In this document: piece after piece, positions 14,201-27,570 of the stretch
How the letters are laid out: every line of letters starts with the position of its first letter
How positions within the stretch are numbered: the stretch's first letter is position 1
Source of the DNA: Hymenoscyphus infarciens
Lineage: Eukaryota > Ascomycota > Leotiomycetes > Helotiales > Helotiaceae
Assembly (NCBI GenBank): GCA_001414345.1
Contig: LLCB01000085.1
Coordinates: 124,001 to 188,000, forward strand
Direction of reading: 5' to 3'
Length of the DNA: 64,000 nt
Notes under the pieces: model-generated
The model's input: the letters and a program-made list of their open reading frames with translations, nothing else
What the model was told of the DNA's origin: nothing
Databases searched by the model: none
Position numbers and translations under genes: made by a program

Positions 14201-17200
14201 TTCCACGCGAACAAAACCACCTGTTTTGCCACGGACAGTAATGAGGTCAATTTATCGCACGGGTAGATAGATAGCCCACTATCAAAATACCTACACCCGG
14301 GACCATGTTCCTTAATTTCTTCGTACCAAACTACCACTCTACATCTCCGTGAGATAGATGAGCAGTTCGCAGTGGAATCTCACTCTCTTATACCGTTTTG
14401 TTTCATTAGAACCATATACTGGCGTGGTAAAATGGTGTATGGTAGATTGAAAAGATGCTTACATCTGTCCCGGATTTCTGGACTTGGGAAACAATGGGTG
14501 CATCTACGCTCTTACCGTAATGTAATTGGGTTTGGATAGATGTTCATCTACTATACCATCCCGTTTACCGTGTTTCTCTTCATTGCCGTTCTCTGACGAG
14601 GTAAGGTTCCTGTTCCCCCACACCCCTTTTCTCAACTCTCCGCTCATCCATCTGTCCATGTTTACCGTTATCACCCTGACGAATATCCAACAAGCGCCAA
14701 AAGAAATTCTTCACGGCGGACGGCCCGGTACAGACTTTTGGTCTGAGTGGGGCAGAGAGGTCCCGATCCTTCTGGAACTCAACAGTTCACTTCTCACCGT
14801 GGTGACTCGTCAGGATGGTCCATCGTACGCCTCGTCTTCGAGCGCGGCCGCAGAATGCAAGACTTTTTTCATGTCAATGTGTGTCTCTCCATCCAAACCC
14901 CTGAATCCCTTCTCATCTATCACCATCGAGAGCTTCCCCGGACCCCGCTTTCTGTTTGATTTCCAAGCCGTGTCGCGTGTTTTGTTCCTTGCTTCTACTC
15001 TTACTACCCTGTACGCCTTTTGGTGGCTTGACATCATGGTGTTGAGGAGCTTGCCTCGTGTGAAGGTGCATGTTTGTTGGCTTACGAGTGGCTGGCTGGC
15101 TTGGGGGTGAGGGTGATCACTTTTGATGCTTGTCCTCTCTAATTCTTGTAGAACCCGTTGTTATCGCGGCAGATGAGAGTTGTAGCCTTGAAGCCTGAGT
15201 TTGAGGGAGTGGGAGGGCTGGTTGACTCACCGTCGTGGGATGTTCAGGAACTGGATTCTGTTTTCTCTTGGGGGCAATATCGTAAAGTCACATTCACAGA
15301 CTAAACTTTCGCCCATGATGATCAGGAATAAATCTTGAACACAGCAGCATGTATTATTTCTTCATCCACTTCCACTTCGGTATCTCAATGAAAGTTTTTA
15401 CATCCCACCCTACTGCTTCACGCCATCATCCCTCGAAGGAGCGACCGCTAACCATTTTTGTATGATTTTTTGATAGTAAGGTGAACACAACATGTATGCA
15501 ATGTGAGTGTGTTAGTGCCATGTGCGCTTTTAACCCATCATTCCACTCGAGATTTGCGTTTGAAGCCTCCTTATCTATTGAAATATGCGGAACCTTTGCT
15601 GTTTACCTATCATATCGAGGAGCCAAGACGTTAGTAAATAAGGCACGAGAGGAATCCTGGCTTCTTCACCTCTTTTTCTTGGTGAGGTGACTATAGGGGC
15701 AAATCCGGTGGGGAAAGATGGGGGAAGGATACTTCCTGTGAAATGGGATAAGCAATGTAATCGTGAGCAGTACCTTTCGGTCTTCGATCCTCGCTTGCCA
15801 AGTGTTGGAGATGCCGAAGAAGTGAGGGAAGAGGGAATGTGGTAGGGTGGTTTCTATCATGTATTGATGCGGTGCAGTGAGGAGGAGCAAATCCCGCGTT
15901 GAGCTTCGTACATGTGGTTGTCAGTCAGATATGCAAAAACACGGGCGAGGCGAGGTCCCTCTCCTGATTCGGCTCCTCTGAAATGAAGAGTGGGTAGGAG
16001 GCGGGGAGTGAAAAGGGGATGGGGATAGGAGGTAAGGGTAGACGAAGACATGCTTGCTTGATTTTTCCCCGTTGGACTTCGGCATCTGGATATTGGTGGT
16101 CTGGACTTGGTGTTTGCACCTCAGTATCACCACTTCTTCTTGTCTTCATGCTTGTCATTCAGTTCGTCTCAAGACTTCCTCATTATTGACATACATCAAA
16201 AATTATGTGTAAGTCGAAACTTGGCTGCCGAAGGATCACTTCTGGCTGGGACTTTCCTTTCCTCTCGTGAAGCCGAAAGGGGTGAGTGTCTTGGAAGTTC
16301 TTGTACATCATCAGTAACATAACCTCTTTCTTACCTGGCCCGGTATATACCTAACCCCTCCCTGCGGAGGAGCCAGGATAGTTGAAGCTAGGGGATGAGC
16401 TACCAGCACGCGCGTGTGGTAGTGCGGTAAGGAAGAGTGAAAGGTAGGGGCACCGCTGTGAGGGTAGGGGCAAAGTAAAGAATTCCGGATGGAAGGAAGC
16501 AATGTGTTGATCAGGTCCACATGCTATGACCATTGCGTTCTAGCGAGCTGGCTGGACTGGTGGGTGCGGTTTTTGGTGAGAAGGTTGGGGAATGTGGGGT
16601 AGCACCACACACTTGTGCTTTTCTGTCATGTTCACTTTCACACGATGGGTGGGGTTCACTCAGGGGTTGTGGAAGCTTTTGATACTAGTGATGGGGTGAA
16701 ATTTTTGTTGGGGTGGTGAGGCGTGAATGTGTGAGAGCGGCAAGTGAGTGAGGTGTGACATTCTGGATTTTTACCCAACATCTTTTCTTTCTTGTCACGT
16801 ACTCGGGTAGAAAATGATGGGATGGGTACGTGGAAGGAGGGGATTTGGAGGGGGCTGAATGGAGACTGATGTTCCAAGTCACAGGCGAATGTTGTTGCTG
16901 CGGTTGGAAAACGGTTGTGTGGGAGGAATTTTCTACTTTTTTTTTTGCGCTTTTCAATGCACCGAAGAGAAGGTGTGAAGAGAATGGAAGAGGGCCGACC
17001 ATCAATTGATGTTAAACGAGATTAATGGAATGCATCTGTCATACTCAGTTTGGGCTTTGGGGATTAGTTTGGGAGGTGGTACTGCGGTAGGGAGTGTGGC
17101 TGGTTCTTATTGCTGATCTTTTGGGGGCGAAAGCGAGTGTTGAACTACACCTGAGAGTGCACTTCAATCGGTGGCATCTGTAGGGGAAACAAATTTGAAT

Positions 17201-18068
17201 GGACTAAGTTGTAGGGAAGTGATGTTGGATGGGAGGGAAATTTGTTCTCATTGGGCCTGTAAAGCAGCAAGTTTATAGTGCTGACTCGCCGTGCTCCGAA
17301 ACAAACATATGGTTTGATTGGAGACCACGAGCTTCACGATAAGCTCTTGGGGCTTAACTATGTTGGAGAGCTAGGCAATAGTTGTAAATTTGGAACGAGA
17401 GAAGCAGTGATTCGTTTAGCGAAATATTGGTGACTATTTACTTCCAAGGGGCTCAAAAAGAAGGTGGCTTTATATCAAGAAGACTTTAAAAAGAGCGAAA
17501 GCACCACTCATCCGTCATGAAGCTGCATGAAAGAGTCTCCGTCTTAGCTCTGGGTGCACCTAAGCAAAATTACAAATACTGAGCAGCCTCGAACAGTCGA
17601 ATTAATTACACGAACAGTTTACAGTTCAAGAAACTTGAATCTAAATGAATTTTGTTGTTCCAATCTTCTTAAATCAATTATTCCCTGATTTCTGGTAAAA
17701 TATTTTCATACGCAGAACGATGACTTCACCTTTTACATCACCTTAGGTCTACGGGCTTAGGTAAAAATCAAGTAAGTAACCGCAATTCTGAATGTCAAAA
17801 AAGGCTCAACCAGTACACTATTTAATAAAACATTAACTGGATGGTGCTACTCCAAGTTCTGCAGGTGCATCCTCAATCTTTATTCTCATATCTCCTTTGT
17901 CTCCACATCGGAACAGACCACCTCACATCACAGAGCAGGAATAACCACGAGGGATAGGCATCATAGGCCCAAAGGTTTCAAACTATTCAAACGCTTCAAA
18001 CATTGCTCCAGAAATTGTTAGTCTAAACGATAGTTATTACGATATTCCCGACGATATTATTCCAAGTG
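5223..18068. other. 12.8-kb region without a convincing gene
   Basis: GC is near 50% and the sequence is mostly unique. Open frames are short, overlap on both strands, lack splice support and show no recognisable motif. Visible items are GAACACTG repeated three times near 7490-7514, GTGGACGAG tandem units near 10190-10212, a short palindrome (CTCCGTACAATACGGAG) near 12266, and a MITE-like inverted repeat at 13805-14028. The start-proximal part may hold the 5' untranslated region and promoter of the leftward homeobox gene. Long noncoding transcripts cannot be excluded. Confidence 0.5.
13805..14028. repeat. MITE-like element with 32-bp imperfect terminal inverted repeats
   Basis: Left arm 13805-13836 (GCACCACCAGGGG...TCGTGACTG) is mirrored by right arm 13997-14028 with a few mismatches; both contain GGAATTCGTGACTG. 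The 160-bp interior is AT-rich and noncoding. Size and structure fit a miniature inverted-repeat element. Target-site duplications are not clear. Confidence 0.6.
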
Positions 18069-18377
18069 CTAGACTTTTTCTTTCAACTCCTCAAAGTTTT
18101 CCCAGGTCACAAAACATAGAATGTTTCCGTCTTTGAGATCGTTTTCAACCTTCAAGATTCTACGATTTAGGATTCCAAGCCAGAATTCCTCTTTTTCCGC
18201 ATAAGCTACTTAATTCTATCTTGAAGGTCACATCCGCTTGGACTCCCGGGGGCGGGGAGAGGGGAGCTCGGTTCGCTTACCGTATCGGGGTGTCCATTGG
18301 ACGTGGTCAGTTTTAGTTGAGCTTTCTACTTGAGCTTCTAGGATGTGCTGTCTAGTAGGTGAGACGGCAGTGGACAT
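18069..18377 (-). CDS. Small hypothetical protein (spliced, about 77 aa)
   Basis: A gene that only appears after splicing. Exons are 18377-18281 and 18205-18069; the 75-bp intron (GTAAGC...TAG) joins the frames. The product starts MSTAVSPTRQ, continues through TDHVQWTPRYAYAEKEEFW and ends CFVTWENFEELKEKV. The second exon is clearly protein-like: alternating hydrophobic and charged residues, no low complexity, ending at a stop right after a Lys/Glu-rich helix. The upstream frame stays open to about 18519 without another ATG, so a further 5' exon in 18380-18720 is possible. I do not recognise the family. It lies 470 bp downstream of another small leftward gene. No signal peptide is seen. Confidence 0.45.
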
Positions 18378-18848
18378 ACTCTCCGATGTGCCGGAGCTTT
18401 GGGGGTGGCTGAGATTCGTCTTGGTTGGAGCTGTTGGGAGAGAGCTCAGGGGAGGGTTCTCTATTTTGACTATCGGAAGCTGCCATTGGAAGAAAGCGGA
18501 GGGTCGAGTTGCTTATTTTTTGCTTTCCCCGATGAAGTGGTGCGAGGGAGTCGAAAACTGGTGTTTGTGGAAACAAGGATGTTGATATAAGAGAAATTTG
18601 TCCTCCTTGACCAGAAGTTCTATTCCTACCTTTGTGTTTTAGGTTGAGAAAGAGGGCTTGTGGATTGGAGAGTAAGTTCACGAAACTCCAATTGCATTCT
18701 TTGTTCTGTAGAATGTTTGGATTTGACTCTCAGGAAGCTTCTAAGACTTTCACAGACTGCCCCAGACTGTTACGGATGTTTCCCAGAATGGCACTATTTT
18801 CCTTGCACACTAAACTTGACAGTCTTTCGCTCTAACCCAATGAAACTT

Positions 18849-19321
18849 TCACAAAAAAGCCTTTTCCTCATCTTCCTCGTCCTCGGTTGGTCCCACTGCC
18901 GCTCCCATCTTGCCCTCATTCTTGTTCTGAGAAGACTTCTCTCGAGTATCGTTCTCTTCAACATTGACAAGCATCGTATCCCCAGAAACACTAGTAGCGA
19001 TTTCCCCCGCACGCCTCAAATTTTCTCCTGCTCCTATCAAAAGATGCCCTTGCATCCTACTTGCCCGCTCCAATTGCAAGATACGCTTCTCGAGTCCTGA
19101 AAGTCTGGTTGAGTCTAGTGAATTTAGTTGCCAGCAACCATAATAAGAGAATCGAGGACAATTTATTTACCTTGATTTTCCTTTCCACTTGTTTGGCATG
19201 CCTGGGAACTCGCTTCCTTATCGTTTTGGAGACTTCGCTCTTTCGCAGAACTTGGTGAAGAGGAATCGGGCTTATCTTGTCTAAAAGACATAGCTCTCTC
19301 AGATTTGGGTTGGGAAGCCAT
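18849..19321 (-). CDS. Small hypothetical coiled-coil protein, 132 aa, 2 exons
   Basis: Exons are 19321-19171 and 19096-18849, with a 74-bp intron (GTAAAT...TTTCAG). The N-terminal 50 residues (MASQPKSERAMSFRQDK...) are polar, Ser/Lys-rich and probably disordered. The second exon opens with an amphipathic helix, GLEKRILQLERASRMQGH, followed by LLIGAGENLRRAGEIATSV, and ends in an acidic tail (TEDEEDEEKAFL). This resembles small helical subunits of multiprotein complexes, but I cannot assign a family. There is no signal peptide or membrane segment. The ATG has CACC immediately before it. Confidence 0.6.
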
Positions 19322-20534
19322 GGTGTATCAGCCGGCGAGAAGCTTGGTGTTGAATTCAAAGTGGGGTTTTCTGGTTTTGTTCAAAGTGTTGAGAGGAGCA
19401 AGCGTTTTTGGAAGGTTGGTAGGTGACTTGAATGCAACGGCTGAGATGGGGGTCTTATACACGTTGTTGCCGGGGTGACTTGTGGGTACTTCTTCTTTAT
19501 GAGATTCACTATCAGACACATCCTAAAATATGACTTGTTCCATGAGAGAAGGATATCGCGAATTGCAAATCCAAGAATGGTCGAGATCATGCCCTCCGCG
19601 GCTCTACCACCTAGTTTCTACTTCATTATTCACCAAAGTTCGTTCAATTAATTTAAACATTTCCAAGTTTCACTGAACTTAAAACCTTTGTATCTGCCCA
19701 ACACACACATCACTCTTATGGAAGACCCTTTGCTGCCAAAAAACCAAACTTTAGCGAACATCCATACATATATAATTAATTCCTTTCTAATATGAGAGAG
19801 GGGAATATGTATGGAGTAGGTTTAATAGAAAATTCACTACCCCTTGACCTTTTGTGCACTCAGTTTCTCGATGAGTTTAAGGCTGTCAGTACTGGCTGAT
19901 TCAGGAACTTTTGTTTCTCGCTTGCTTGGCCTCTCTCTTTCGTACTTATTTCGCGGTTGATTCCACTTGAGTCTACTGGTAGGTAACCTACTAATAGCCA
20001 GTTCTGTGGAACAAGAGCTATTCACTGGTTATCTGGAAATGGCTAGTGTTTCTACCAGTTTCCACCACTATTTGTTGTTTCTTTTAGCATACTGTCTGCA
20101 AATCATCGCGACTACTTTGACTCAATGTTGTCCAATGTGCTGTCTCTTCATTCTCGTCTCACCAGTGAGTCGTCACTTAATACTATCCTAGTTGATAACT
20201 ACAGGATCTTTCATGAACGACTTCGTAGCTTCGGGAGAACGCCCAAGGTTGAGCTGGGGCAGCTTTGGAGCGACTGCGAGTTGAAATGAAAACCTCAGTT
20301 CGAGACACTTCACTTACAGGGTTTGTTTCCAGAAGAAAAAAAATTGGACTCGGGCTTTTAGAAAACCGATATGCTGAGGCGGCGCTTTGGTTTGGAGGTT
20401 CTAAAAAGCTATAGCCTACAAGAAACCTACTTCAAATGTAGTTTTCGATTCCTGATGATCGAGGTGAGTTTGGTGCTACAAGCCCGAGTCCTCCCTTCGG
20501 TAACAAGTATACCCTGGTATAATTCATCACACAT
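19322..20534. other. Intergenic
   Basis: No assigned gene. A Lys/Glu-rich frame at 20025-19837 on the minus strand could be a terminal exon (see rejected items). 19600-19850 is AT-rich. The 3' end of the dehydrogenase gene lies at the right edge. Confidence 0.4.
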
Positions 20535-21595
20535 CTAATAATCATAAAAGCCCTTCCCACTCTTCTTCCCTAACCATCCCGCATCCACCATCTTCCCTAA
20601 TAACACACTAGGTCTATACTTACTATCCCCGGTCTCCTCATACAACACCTTCATAATCGCCAAACAAGTATCAATACCAATAAAATCCGCCAATTGCAAA
20701 GGACCCATAGGAACATTCGTCCCATTCTTCATGATAGCATCGATATCATCCCGTTTTCCAACTCCCGTTTCCAGACAAATGATCGCTTCATTGATATAAG
20801 GCATCAAAATCCTATTCGCCAAGAAGCCTGGGGAATCTGCGGATTGGGAGGGGATTTTCCCCATGGCTTTACAGAAGGCTACTGCGGTGTCGACTGTTTC
20901 TTGACTGGTCTGCAGACCGGTGATGATCTCGACGCCTTTTTGAATGGGGACGGGGTTCATGAAGTGGGTGGAGATTACGCGGGAGGATGCAGATGTGTCG
21001 GTGGGGTCTTTGGTTGTGGAGGCTGCAATTTTTGTTATGGAGATGGAGGAGGTATTTGTGGCGAGGATGGTATGGGGTTGGCAGATTTGCGCAAGGGAGG
21101 AGAATATTTGGAATTTTAGGGAGGGAATTTCGGGGACGGCTTCGATTACGAAGTCTACTGAGGAGAGGGAGTCCATTGATGTCGATGGTGCGAGGAGGGA
21201 GCGGATTTTGTCGGATTGGGATTGGGTGATTCGTTCTTTTGCTACATCTTTGGCCAGGAGTTTATCTGTGGAAGGGAGTTAGTGAGGGGTGCGATTGGAG
21301 GGTATGGAGGGGCTTACCTGCGAACTTTAGACCTTTATCGATTGAAGCTTGGGATGTGTCGACTAGAGTTACTGGAACTCCTGCTCTTTGCGCAGCTACT
21401 AAAGCTATTCCCAGTCCCTATTATGATATTGAGGAATTGCTTCTAGCCTTCTTGTATGGGAATTGTAAATACCATTTGCCCTGCTCCAATAACACCCAGG
21501 CTGTTGACCTCCCGCGCTGAGACTGCTGTTGAGCTGAAGCATCTCGCTTGTCTACCACACTGAAGTGCCTGCCGTCTGAGTATAGGAGTAATCAT
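20535..21595 (-). CDS. Mitochondrial 3-hydroxyacyl-CoA (3-hydroxybutyryl-CoA) dehydrogenase, 317 aa
   Basis: Oxidises L-3-hydroxyacyl-CoA to 3-ketoacyl-CoA with NAD+, the third step of beta-oxidation. Exons are 21595-21473, 21417-21318 and 21265-20535; introns are 55 and 52 bp. The first about 30 residues (MITPILRRQALQCGRQARCF) are Arg-rich and acid-free, a classical mitochondrial presequence. The Rossmann motif GVIGAGQMGLGIA sits at about 34-46, with the first intron right after GQM. VDFVIEAVPE, ATNTSSISIT and STHFMNPVP (the His being the catalytic His of the family) follow. The C-terminal dimerisation domain contains GFLANRILMPYINEA and GPLQLADFIG. Length equals the usual about 282-residue enzyme plus the presequence. 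It resembles the Aspergillus mitochondrial enzyme HadA. It is divergent from Tof1 across 253 bp. Confidence 0.93.
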
Positions 21596-21848
21596 TGTGT
21601 TGATTTCTTAAAGTCCAACGGGTTGAGTTGTAGTTTAAGTTGAAGTGACGTTGTGGAATCAGAATCTCGGGCATTTGTTTCCATCACCTCGGCTTAAGGA
21701 ATGCCATGCCATGCGGGAGCACACCGGAGCAGCTTGTGAGATGGCGCTAACTCTTAAAACAACAGGGGTATTTTCGCGTTGACAATCGCGTCGGACCCAA
21801 AAGCGGGTAAAGTGGAAATCTCGAGACAATCAACCAACAATACCCAGT
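21596..21848. promoter_or_regulatory. Shared divergent promoter (dehydrogenase / Tof1)
   Basis: Only 253 bp separate the start codons of the leftward dehydrogenase and rightward TOF1. Both promoters and 5' leaders must lie here. No specific operator was identified. Confidence 0.5.
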
Positions 21849-24800
21849 ATGGAGTTTAACGGCAAGAAAGATGTTGTTGATCCCGAAGTTCGAGCCTATG
21901 TCTCGAGTCTTGTCACTGCTGTAAGTACCCTGAGTTTTTACCCCCCCGAAAAAGACTGATAGACGCGCATTAGTTGGGAGGAAGTGGTGCAGATGAAGAA
22001 GGACGATACGTACTCGGAGACGACGCTCTTGCCTGCCTTCGCGATTTGAAAAGATGGCTGAAGCTATACGACGAGAAAGCGAATCGATTGGACGTAGCAA
22101 GATGTTTGGCAGACTCGAATCTGGTAGGAGGGGATCTCCTCCAAATTCTTGCTTCCTGGCCGGAAAACGAGACGGAAAATCGAATGAAATTGAAGATTGC
22201 ATTGGCATGTCTGGAATTACTGGTGCCCCTCACATGGCCTCTCGAAAAGAATGGAAAGGAGATGACGGTCAATCATCATCGGCACATACCCTACCTGGAA
22301 ATTGCGCAGTTGGGATACAAACGATCGATTATAAATTTTGATGGAGCGAGGATATTACACACGGCTGTGAGATGTGCAATACCATCAATGGCAGAGGATA
22401 TGAAGGACCGCAGTACCAGGGACGAAGGGATCATCAAACTTTTGCTATATTTTATTCGAAATATCGCCATGATTGCCCCACCACCGAATGCGAAATACGA
22501 GGGGGACGAGGCCGAAATTTCGAGATCAGCGACAATCGATGCTTTCGACTACCAGGATATCTTTCAATTACTTTTGACGCTTTCCTCTTCCATGGGCGAG
22601 GATTTCAATACCCAGGACGTGGTTGTTATGGACGTAATATTCCATTTAATCAAGGGTGTGGAGGTTGAGAAATTATTTATGGACGAGAAGAAGATCGATA
22701 ATAGTAAGATGGATGAATTGGTACGACTACGACAGAAAGAAGCTGCGATGCACAGAAGTTACCAAGCACATGCACCTACGAGACACAATCGATTTGGAGC
22801 CATGGCCTGGATTCAGAGAGGAGATGCAAAAATGACAACCATTTCAGGACAGGCTGCTATAACGGATTCAGCAAGAGGTTTGGCCAAAATGGACAGCACG
22901 AAGAAGTTTAAGCCTCCACAACGTAAACCAAAGGGAGAGACGGGACCATTGGATTTCGATACACCTGTCAGTTTGAATGTCCAAGCAACGAAACATTTAC
23001 GATCCTTTGTGGAGGAATTCTTGGACTCGGGATTCAATCCACTTTTCAACCATATCCGGAAGGCTATTGACCGTGAAGCTGACCGAATACTGGAAACTCA
23101 CCCACGACAATTTTTCTACCTGGTTTCTTGGTTTCTAGAAGCAGAACGAGTGAGAAGGAGATGCAAGAAATCGTCCCAACCTTCGAAAAATGCACCACCC
23201 GAAGAAATAGACAGCTTCGCCATAGTCGCAAGCGTGTTGAGCCAGGAGATGTTTGTCACTTTGAACAGAACTATGGATTTTACATATGAGAATAAGTCCT
23301 GGACTGATCTCAGTGCAGCCATGAAATGTTTTACTCAAATTCTTTTGACTGTCCAGGAAATGTCAGAGTCGCCTCTCGAAGAAGACCAGGAAATTGCGGA
23401 GAATATCCTGAATCGCATATTCTACGAAGAAACTACCCACGATAGAGTCGCCAATATTGCTCGGACTTACAAAGACCAAGGGTTTGGTTATTTGGATTCG
23501 TGTACGGAGCTTACACACAACTACTTGCGAATTCTGGAGCAGTACTCGAAGCAAAATGTCGATTTACAAGTCAGATCACGCAGACGAGTACGAAAGAAGA
23601 AGAAGGCTGCAAGAGCTGCTGGGGAAGGTGGCGCCGATGATGATGGTTTAGATGATTCCGATGCAGAAGATGAATCAAGGGCGGAAAAGGTATCTCGAGA
23701 GCGGAAATTCGACTTCAAGCGTTTCGCCAACAGATTCGTATCCCAGGGATGTGTTGATACATTTGTCAAGTTTACAGCTTACTACAATGATCTCAAGCCC
23801 GAACAGCTGAAACGAGCCCATCGATACTTTTACCGAGTCGCATTCAAGCAGGAGATGAGTGTCATGCTGTTCAGAGTCGACATCATTGCACTTTTCCATA
23901 AAATGGTGAAAGGCCCAGAAGGACTAGACCCGCAATCAGCCTTTTTTAAGGAGTGGCAGGAATTCGTGAAGCAAATTTTGAAGAAATGCTTCAAGAAGAT
24001 TCAGCAGCGCCCAGAGTTAGTAGTTGAAATGCTCTTTTCAAAAATCAATGCTACTGCACATTACCTAGAATATGGTTATGAAAAGCAGACAGTCACAACC
24101 AAGCCCCGTGCTGCTGCTGAACTAGAAGTCAAGCCAGGAAAAGAATGGGAAGAGCAAGTCGCTATTGTCATTGGCGCATTGTTGGATAAGAATGACGGGG
24201 AGCATATTCAATGGGTTAAATCACAACTGTTTTCCGCCGAAAGCGAGAGACGGAGTTGGGAGGGAGCGCAAATTACATCAGCGGCTGCTATTCCTTCGAT
24301 TGAAGACGACCCATTTGCAGAGCCTGGCGAAACACCAGCGCAACCACCACCACTTGATGCACCCCAACCACCTTCAATTTGTAAGTTCATATTGTCTCTG
24401 CGTGTCATATCAATATTAACTACGAGCAGTGGTCAAACCAGATAAAGACGAACGAAAAGTCGCAATGTTCAAGAATGGCCAACTCCGACTCCTCATGACT
24501 TTAGTTGGCTTCACCTGTACTGGCGTAGAAGACGACCCCGAAGGCACCTGGCTTATTCCATCCTTTCTTACTGCAGATAAACTAAAGGAATCTCTCGACT
24601 TGATCAAGAAATCTGAGTTCAGTCCGCCTGTATTCGACGATGGCGAAGAAGCCGGTGATTTCATCCGACGAAAGTCCGCAGCTGCAAGTGCCAGGAAGAG
24701 AGCTGTTTTCGACGACGAAGACGGAATTGACGACGATGAAGATGAGGAAGAATTCGATTTCGCACCTGGTGGCCCAACGGCGATGAAACCATCCGATGCT

Positions 24801-25520
24801 CTAAAAGAACTGAAGAAGAAACGAAGATTGAGGAGGAAGGGGAGTGAAGACGAAGATAGAGGTCTCACAGACGAACAAGCTGCCGCACGCGCCGAAGCAC
24901 GACGACAAAAGGATCTCGAGAAGAACCGGAAGATAAAGAGTGATCTCTTCGTTCACGATAGCGACGACGAAGACGATGTGGAACGAGATAAGCTATTTTT
25001 CGAGCAGGAACGTGCGAGAGAGAAGGCGAAGGATGATCTTATGAGGGGTTTGATTTCGGTAGGGGCTGCTAAGGAACCTTCTGCGCTCGCTACTAGGAAA
25101 AAGAGGGATTCGAGTGCAATTTCTGTTGATAGCGATGAGGAAGAGGGAACGTCGGTTGTGAGGAAGAGAAGACGATCGAAGGATGTTGAGGAGGAGAGTG
25201 AGGATGGTGATGCTCCGGTGGTTTCTGGGAGATCGTCTACTACTGCTAAGGATGATATTCTTGCGGATTCCGACGAGGAAGCTACGGATACTCCGATGTC
25301 GAGTCCGCATACCAAACCTAAAGCGAAAACAACGAAGAAGCGGAAGGTGGATTTGAGTGATGATGATGAGGTGGAAGAGGCTTCAACTACTCCTGGGGCT
25401 AAGGAGAGCACTGCTATGGTGCTTGATGACGAGGAGGAGGATGAAGAGATACCCGTTGTGAAACCTGCTAGGCAGAGGATGAGGTCCGGCTTTGTTATGG
25501 ATAGTAGTGATGAGGAGTAA
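21849..25520 (+). CDS. TOF1: Topoisomerase 1-associated factor 1 (Tof1/Swi1/Timeless), 1189 aa
   Basis: Replication-fork protection factor. In known fungi it pairs with Csm3/Swi3, travels with the replisome, and is needed for fork pausing and S-phase checkpoint signalling. Exons are 21849-21920, 21974-24380 and 24430-25520 (introns 53 and 49 bp). The TIMELESS N-terminal domain occupies roughly residues 25-300: [20 protein letters not shown], then [11 protein letters not shown] and [16 protein letters not shown] middle region (about 450-800) carries [15 protein letters not shown], the basic patch [15 protein letters not shown] and the conserved [19 protein letters not shown]. The last about 250 residues are highly acidic and Lys/Arg-rich (many DSDDEE and KKKR clusters) and probably disordered. 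Length matches fungal orthologues. Confidence 0.95.
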
Positions 25521-25902
25521 TGATGAATTTCAAGTTAATTAGTAGGGGGTTTGGCTGGAGTATTGGATTTTATGGCAGGATTTTATGGCAGGCATGGGAG
25601 GGAACATCCTGGTTTATGAACAGCGTTTGGTTTGGGAAAAGTGTTTGTTAATAGGATAAGTAGGGATGTGTGTAAGTGAAATGATTCGAGCACGTCGCTC
25701 TTCCGTGAAATAATGCGGAGAAATCCATTTTTTTTAATTGAGCCCTTGCCCTAACTTTGACTTCAGTTTCTCTCAAGTGACATAGATTGGTGGCGTCGCC
25801 GGGGTAGGTCATGCAAGCGAAAATAACGCGTCAATGATTGGTCCACTCTGACATGCATACCCCACATGAAAAGAAACCTGAAAGCAGCACCCCGCAATTT
25901 CT

Positions 25903-26154
25903 AGCATGCTCTACGGGGACGGATGGAGAGGCGGATTTTGGTACCAGAGTCACGGTCGTAAAACTTTAATAAAACCACGACCAGGACTAGAAAAGCTAGA
26001 AGCTTTGAGATGAGAGTCAATTAGTATCTGATAGGTTTTCTTATTTTTTTCTTTTATTTCTGCGATTTTATTCTAGAACTTGAGAAGTTGTAAGGTGGCA
26101 GGCGCTAGGCTGGACCAAAATCCGCCTCTCCATCCGTCCCCGTAGAGGCATGCT
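25903..26154. repeat. Inverted-repeat element with 34-bp identical arms
   Basis: Arms 25909-25942 and 26114-26147 are exact reverse complements over 34 bp (CTCTACGGGGACGGATGGAG onward). They extend outward by AGCATG with one base inserted. The 171-bp spacer is AT-rich and noncoding. The element lies between the 3' end of TOF1 and the start of TAE1, about 150 bp before the latter's ATG. Confidence 0.75.
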
Positions 26155-26300
26155 CGTCTCAACCACAACCTTATACCACTCCAATTACTCCCCCGACCTT
26201 CCCACTAAATCCTCTCCTCGAACTGGGAGGTCTAAACAGATTGAACAACATAGCGCTCTCTCTGTTGCAATTCCCCTCACACACTCGCTTTTATAGAAAA

Positions 26301-27570
<1,270 letters not shown>

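Noticed and set aside
14526..15110. 194-codon open frame on the plus strand with an overlapping 75-codon frame on the minus strand
   Set aside because: No recognisable motif, mixed composition, competing frames on both strands and no splice signals that extend either. Chance openness in a GC-balanced region is more likely.
19328..19519. 63-codon frame ending 7 bp before the start of the small coiled-coil gene
   Set aside because: It has no ATG start (begins GTG), so it is not a credible upstream ORF; probably leader sequence.
19837..20025. Lys/Glu-rich minus-strand frame ending KLIEKLSAQKVKG, possibly a terminal exon
   Set aside because: It looks protein-like, and a candidate exon with APKLPQLNLGRSPEATKSF lies about 220 bp upstream (20205-20280), but I could not find a start codon or phase-compatible splice sites joining them.
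24953..25411. Ser-rich 152-codon frame antisense to TOF1 (similar at 24416-24868)
   Set aside because: Mirror image of the acidic GAT/GAA/AAG-rich codons of the Tof1 C-terminus; a compositional shadow.
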